From: Hyphomonadaceae bacterium
GTDB taxonomy: Bacteria; Pseudomonadota; Alphaproteobacteria; Caulobacterales; Hyphomonadaceae
Length of the DNA: 16,910 bases
Assembly: GCA_030696545.1 (NCBI GenBank)
Contig: JAUYSA010000310.1
Coordinates: 1 to 16,910 of the forward strand
Direction: 5' to 3'
Shown: one piece after another, positions 14,031 through 16,910 of the stretch
How the letters are laid out: each line of letters begins with the position of its first letter
Numbering within the stretch: the stretch's first letter is position 1
Notes under the pieces: model-generated
What the model was told of the DNA's origin: nothing
Database searches by the model: none
Seen by the model: only the letters and a program-made list of their open reading frames with translations
Translations under genes and position numbers: made by a program

Positions 14031-14803
14031 GCAACCTGTTCGACCCCGATAATGATCCCGCACAGGTAGCGGCAGCGAAAGCCGCTGCCGCCAAGAGCTT
14101 GTCCGAAGACGATCTCCTGCGCGAAGACCCGGCCAACCTCATCGCCAACCCGGCAACGCCGCGCGATGCCGCCACGCTGATCCTCTACCGCAACACGCCC
14201 GACGGTCCGCGCATCCTCATGGGATGCCGCTCCGAAGGCCACGACTTCATGCCGAACAAGTATGTCTTCCCCGGCGGCCGGGTGGACGACGAGGACGCGC
14301 TCGTCCCCTCGCTCACCGAACTCGCGGCCGAACAGGACGAAAAGCTCAGCATTGGCGCCATGCGCGCCACGCGCGCCTTCCCGCTCACCGCCATCCGCGA
14401 AGTCTTCGAGGAAACCGGGCTCATCGTCGGCCGCGCCGCCAGCGGGCTCGGCGACGTTCCGGCGGCTTGGACCGAATATTATGCCCAGGGCGCCGCCCCC
14501 TGCCTCGCTAACTTCCACTTCCTCGGCCGCGCCATCACGCCGCCCATGCGCCACAAGCGTTTCGACGCCCGCTTCTTCATGGCCGACGCCGATGACGCCC
14601 TGATCGATGGTCGCGCGCCAATCGACGGCCGCGAACTCGCCGACCTGCGCTGGTTCACGCTGGCTGAAGTTGCCGGGCTGGACCTGCCCAACGTCACCCG
14701 CTTCGTGATCTCGGAAGTCGAGGCCCGCCTCGTCCAACGGGAAGCACTGAAGCCCTTTCATCTCTACTGGACCCAGACCGGCCACGTCCGCGAGCGGATC
14801 TGA
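14027..14803 (+). CDS. NUDIX hydrolase with a split Nudix box (NUDT19-like)
   Basis: This 258-residue protein is a probable nucleoside-diphosphate-linked hydrolase; CoA or other pyrophosphates are possible substrates. The Nudix box is recognisable but interrupted. The opening FPGGRVDDED lies at 81-90 and the catalytic helix AIREVFEETGLIVG at 122-135. About 26 more residues separate them than in the standard GX5EX7REUXEEXGU. Such an insertion is known in NUDT19/RP2p-like proteins. The metal-binding Glu residues of REVFEET are intact. The first 45 residues are Ala-rich and charged, before the domain strand AATLILYRNTPDGPRILMG. The ATG overlaps the rnr stop (14027-14030), so it is co-translated with rnr. 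The substrate cannot be told from sequence. Confidence 0.88.
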   Translation: MSNLFDPDNDPAQVAAAKAAAAKSLSEDDLLREDPANLIANPATPRDAATLILYRNTPDGPRILMGCRSEGHDFMPNKYVFPGGRVDDEDALVPSLTELAAEQDEKLSIGAMRATRAFPLTAIREVFEETGLIVGRAASGLGDVPAAWTEYYAQGAAPCLANFHFLGRAITPPMRHKRFDARFFMADADDALIDGRAPIDGRELADLRWFTLAEVAGLDLPNVTRFVISEVEARLVQREALKPFHLYWTQTGHVRERI

Positions 14804-14980
14804 CGCTTTCCAGCCCTGATTTTCCGAGCGAATCCCGCTCTAGGCCCGGATCATCTCCAGCGGAAATATTGATAGATTTTCAGGGTTTTATGCCAAGTTT
14901 GGGCAACCGCGCTTGACTTGGGAGCCGCCATCGTGTCCAAGCACGCTTCCTGAATTTCAAGCTCGACCGAGACCGCCCAG
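14804..14980. other. Intergenic region between NUDIX gene and rpmG
   Basis: No coding frame is evident. An imperfect terminator-like stem GAGCG (14826-14830) / CGCTC (14836-14840) follows the NUDIX stop but has no T tract. The middle (about 14863-14900) is A/T-rich. A TTGACT at 14913-14918 may be the -35 of an rpmG promoter, but no good -10 partner was found, so the promoter is only suggested. Confidence 0.4.
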
Positions 14981-15148
14981 ATGGCCAAGCCGACAAGCAT
15001 CAAGATCCGCCTCAATTCGTCGGCTGACACCGGCTTCTTCTATGTCACCAAGAAGAACCCGCGCACGCAGACCGAGAAGCTCGTGCTGAAGAAGTACGAC
15101 CCGGTCGTGCGCAAGCACGTCGACTTCAAGGAAGGCAAGATCAAGTAG
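14981..15148 (+). CDS. rpmG: 50S ribosomal protein L33, zinc-independent form
   Basis: This is a small component of the large ribosomal subunit near the E site. The 55 residues from the ATG at 14981 begin MAKPTSIKIRLNSSADTGFF and continue YVTKKNPRTQTEKLVLKKYD to VDFKEGKIK. This is the full normal length for L33, very basic as expected. It has no cysteines, so it is the C-minus form that does not need zinc. Its ribosome site is weak (purines around 14968-14972). It is monocistronic, followed by a strong terminator at 15170-15202, and convergent with the dehydrogenase gene. Confidence 0.97.
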   Translation: MAKPTSIKIRLNSSADTGFFYVTKKNPRTQTEKLVLKKYDPVVRKHVDFKEGKIK

Positions 15149-15169
15149 ATCTCGCTTCCAGACGGAATC

Positions 15170-15202
15170 AAAAAAGGCCCGGAGCATCGCTCCGGGCCTT
15201 TT
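15170..15202. terminator. Bidirectional intrinsic terminator between rpmG and the dehydrogenase gene
   Basis: GGCCCGGAGC (15176-15185) and GCTCCGGGCC (15189-15198) form a perfect 10-bp stem with an ATC loop. It is preceded by AAAAAA (15170-15175) and followed by TTTT (15199-15202). Read on the plus strand it ends rpmG; read on the minus strand the A run becomes a U tract and ends the dehydrogenase transcript. Confidence 0.92.
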
Positions 15203-15220
15203 GCTTTTGGGCTCCGTGGA

Positions 15221-15240
15221 GCCGGCCCTATTGGGCCGGC
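15221..15240 (-). terminator. Stem-loop spanning the dehydrogenase stop codon
   Basis: GCCGGCCC (15221-15228) and GGGCCGGC (15233-15240) form an 8-bp stem with loop TATT. The minus-strand TAG stop (15228-15230) lies inside it. A shorter GGCTCC/GGAGCC stem (about 15210-15223) is adjacent. It has no U tract of its own and probably acts with the strong terminator beyond it, or stabilises the 3' end. Confidence 0.5.
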
Positions 15241-16910
15241 TCGTCAGGCAGTGCATAGGCGATCACATATCCGCCCTGGTCATCGGTTGGTCCATCCCCG
15301 CCCACCCGCGGATAGCGCCAGGACGGGTTGGGAACGGTGATGACGACGTACTGTTTCCCGTTCTTGCCGACATAGCTCATCGGCGTGGCATGGGAGCTTC
15401 CCGGCAACGGGCTTTCCCATTTCACCTGGCCAGTGCGCAGATCGAACGCGCGGAAGGTCGAGTCCATCGCGCCGCCATCGAAGATCAGCCCGCCACGCGT
15501 CGCCATCACGCCCGCCTGAACCGGCGTTCCGACCATCAACGGCAAGCCCGTTGCGATGCCGAACGGACCCGAATCCTTCATCGAACCGATCGAGCGCTTC
15601 CACATCAGCTTGTTGGTGTTCAGGTCCATCACGCCGATCATGGAAAACGGCGGCTCGAAGCACGGCAGTTCCGTCGATGCGTTGAAGAACGGCAATGGCA
15701 GGCGCCATGACGACATGAAGGGCGCCGTGTCGCCGCGATAGAGCACGCGGTTCTGATCGAACACCTGCCCCTGCGCCGCGCCGCCAGCCGTGCCGCGCGC
15801 GCCAGGAGGCACCTGCCCACCAGCCGTGGGCCCGCCAGCTGGCGTCGACGCCGCCGCAGGCTCGCCACGCTGTGCGTCGCGCGCCTTGCGACGCTCAGCC
15901 GTCTTTGCCGCATCGTCCGCGCGTGCCTCAAGGCTGCGCAGCACAATCCGGTTGCCCATCAGCATGGGCGCACCAATCAGCAGGCCGTTGTCGGCATCAA
16001 CTGCAACCGAGCCCCAGTTGAAGCCGCCGGCATTGCCCGGATATTGGAAAGTCCCGCCCCAGCTTTCCCTCTCAAGCCCATAACCGCCGCCGCCTTCCAT
16101 AGGCGGCGTGAAGAGTCCTTCGTAACGCATCTTCTTGAACTCGATCCGGCAATGCAGCTGGTCCAGCGGGGTGAGGCCCCACATGTCCTGCTCGATCCGA
16201 TCGTCACGGAAGTGAGGCAGTGACGAGAACGGTTGCGTGGCCGTAACCATTTCGCCCTTGGCGGGGCCTTGCGGCACCGCGATTTCAGGCGTGTCGTAGA
16301 TCGGCACGCCCGTACGACGATCCAGCAGGAAGATCTCGCCTCGCTTGGTCGGTTGCGCCACCGCCGGGATCAGCTCGCCCTGACCGTTCTTGCGGATGTC
16401 CACGAGCACGGGCTGAGATGGCACGTCATAGTCCCAGATATCGCGGTGAACCGTCTGATAGACCCAGCGCCGTTGGCCCGTCGCGGCATCAATGGCGACC
16501 ACCGACGAAGCGTTCTCTTCCGATTCCTTGGAGCGCAGATCGCCGTCGAAATAGTCCGGCGAAGAGTTGCCCGTCGGCGCGTAGATCAGGTTCAGTTTCG
16601 GATCAAAGCTGGTGTGCGACCACACGTTTGGCGTGCCGCGCGTGTACTCGCCGCCTTCATCAGGCAGGCCGTTATAGCCAGGATTGCCCAAGTCCCACGC
16701 CCACGAGAACGCGCCAGTAACCGCATCATAGGCGCGCAGGACGCCCGACGGGTTGCCGATTTGCTGGTTGTCAGTCACCCAGCCGCCAACAACCACCTTG
16801 TCGCCCGCAATCAGCGGCGTCGACGTCACCATGAAGTTGCCCAGCGGCGAGCGGCCCATGCCCGACACGAGGTTCACCTGTCCATCGAACCCGAACGAAC
16901 GGCAGAGCTG
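15228..16910 (-). CDS. PQQ-dependent dehydrogenase, glucose/quinate dehydrogenase type (5' end outside window)
   Basis: 560 residues of the C-terminal part are visible, and the frame is still open at the right edge (reading QLCRSFGFDGQ at 16910), so the gene is partial. The GTG at 16877 is internal, not a start. This is a periplasm-facing PQQ beta-propeller of the membrane-bound glucose/quinate dehydrogenase family, which passes electrons to ubiquinone. Signatures are TPLIAGDKVVVGG, SGVLRAYDAVTGAFSWAWD, NVWSHTSFDP, HRDIWDYDVPSQP (visible residues 155-167), GGLIFDGGAMDSTFRAFD and ATPMSYVGKNGKQYVVI. No CxxCH haem motif is seen. An Ala/Gly/Pro-rich insertion occupies about visible residues 327-382 (15765-15932). 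The substrate is not certain, so no symbol is given. Confidence 0.9.
   Translation of the reverse strand, partial: QLCRSFGFDGQVNLVSGMGRSPLGNFMVTSTPLIAGDKVVVGGWVTDNQQIGNPSGVLRAYDAVTGAFSWAWDLGNPGYNGLPDEGGEYTRGTPNVWSHTSFDPKLNLIYAPTGNSSPDYFDGDLRSKESEENASSVVAIDAATGQRRWVYQTVHRDIWDYDVPSQPVLVDIRKNGQGELIPAVAQPTKRGEIFLLDRRTGVPIYDTPEIAVPQGPAKGEMVTATQPFSSLPHFRDDRIEQDMWGLTPLDQLHCRIEFKKMRYEGLFTPPMEGGGGYGLERESWGGTFQYPGNAGGFNWGSVAVDADNGLLIGAPMLMGNRIVLRSLEARADDAAKTAERRKARDAQRGEPAAASTPAGGPTAGGQVPPGARGTAGGAAQGQVFDQNRVLYRGDTAPFMSSWRLPLPFFNASTELPCFEPPFSMIGVMDLNTNKLMWKRSIGSMKDSGPFGIATGLPLMVGTPVQAGVMATRGGLIFDGGAMDSTFRAFDLRTGQVKWESPLPGSSHATPMSYVGKNGKQYVVITVPNPSWRYPRVGGDGPTDDQGGYVIAYALPDEPAQ

Noticed and set aside
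1..16910. Prophage, insertion sequence or defence island
   Set aside because: No transposase, integrase, phage structural, toxin-antitoxin or restriction genes were recognised. Nearly all genes are conserved housekeeping ones.

Overview
This is a GC-rich chromosomal segment of an alphaproteobacterium. The best guess is a member of the Caulobacterales/Hyphomonadales group. Three things point there: the gene order ruvX-pyrB-pyrC-plsY-dprA-topA-rnr-NUDIX-rpmG, which I recall from that group; several upstream regions that fit the TTGAC-N10..14-GCTANAWC promoter type described in Caulobacter; and many 4-bp ATGA gene overlaps. The assignment rests on gene content and memory, not on a search.

Layout, left to right. 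Bases 1-340 hold no convincing gene but contain a striking nested palindromic repeat (111-262). From 4213 leftwards, a minus-strand cluster reads gatC (GTG start), a DUF2199 protein, gatA, and two small membrane proteins coupled to gatA by a TAATG and an ATGA overlap. A double-hotdog acyl-CoA thioesterase follows with its own promoter, and a perfect operator-like palindrome covers that promoter's -10. gatB is not in the window.

A short divergent promoter region (4214-4304) separates gatC from a long plus-strand run. This run holds ruvX (Holliday-junction-resolvase fold), pyrB with an overlapping metal-site-less dihydroorotase homologue, plsY overlapping dprA, topA overlapping rnr overlapping a NUDIX hydrolase, and then rpmG (ribosomal protein L33). 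The run mixes pyrimidine and phospholipid synthesis with DNA uptake/topology and RNA decay, which are typical housekeeping growth functions. A strong bidirectional terminator separates rpmG from a convergent PQQ-dependent dehydrogenase. That gene is cut by the right edge and carries an unusual Ala/Gly/Pro-rich insertion.

Most of the window is conserved housekeeping sequence, and I see no clear new multi-gene system. The points most worth checking are the pyrC-like gene, which has lost every expected metal ligand and is probably a structural subunit of aspartate transcarbamoylase; the thioesterase operator; the nested palindrome at 111-262; the palindrome-rich leader of topA; and the two unidentified small membrane proteins in a locally A/T-richer patch behind gatA.
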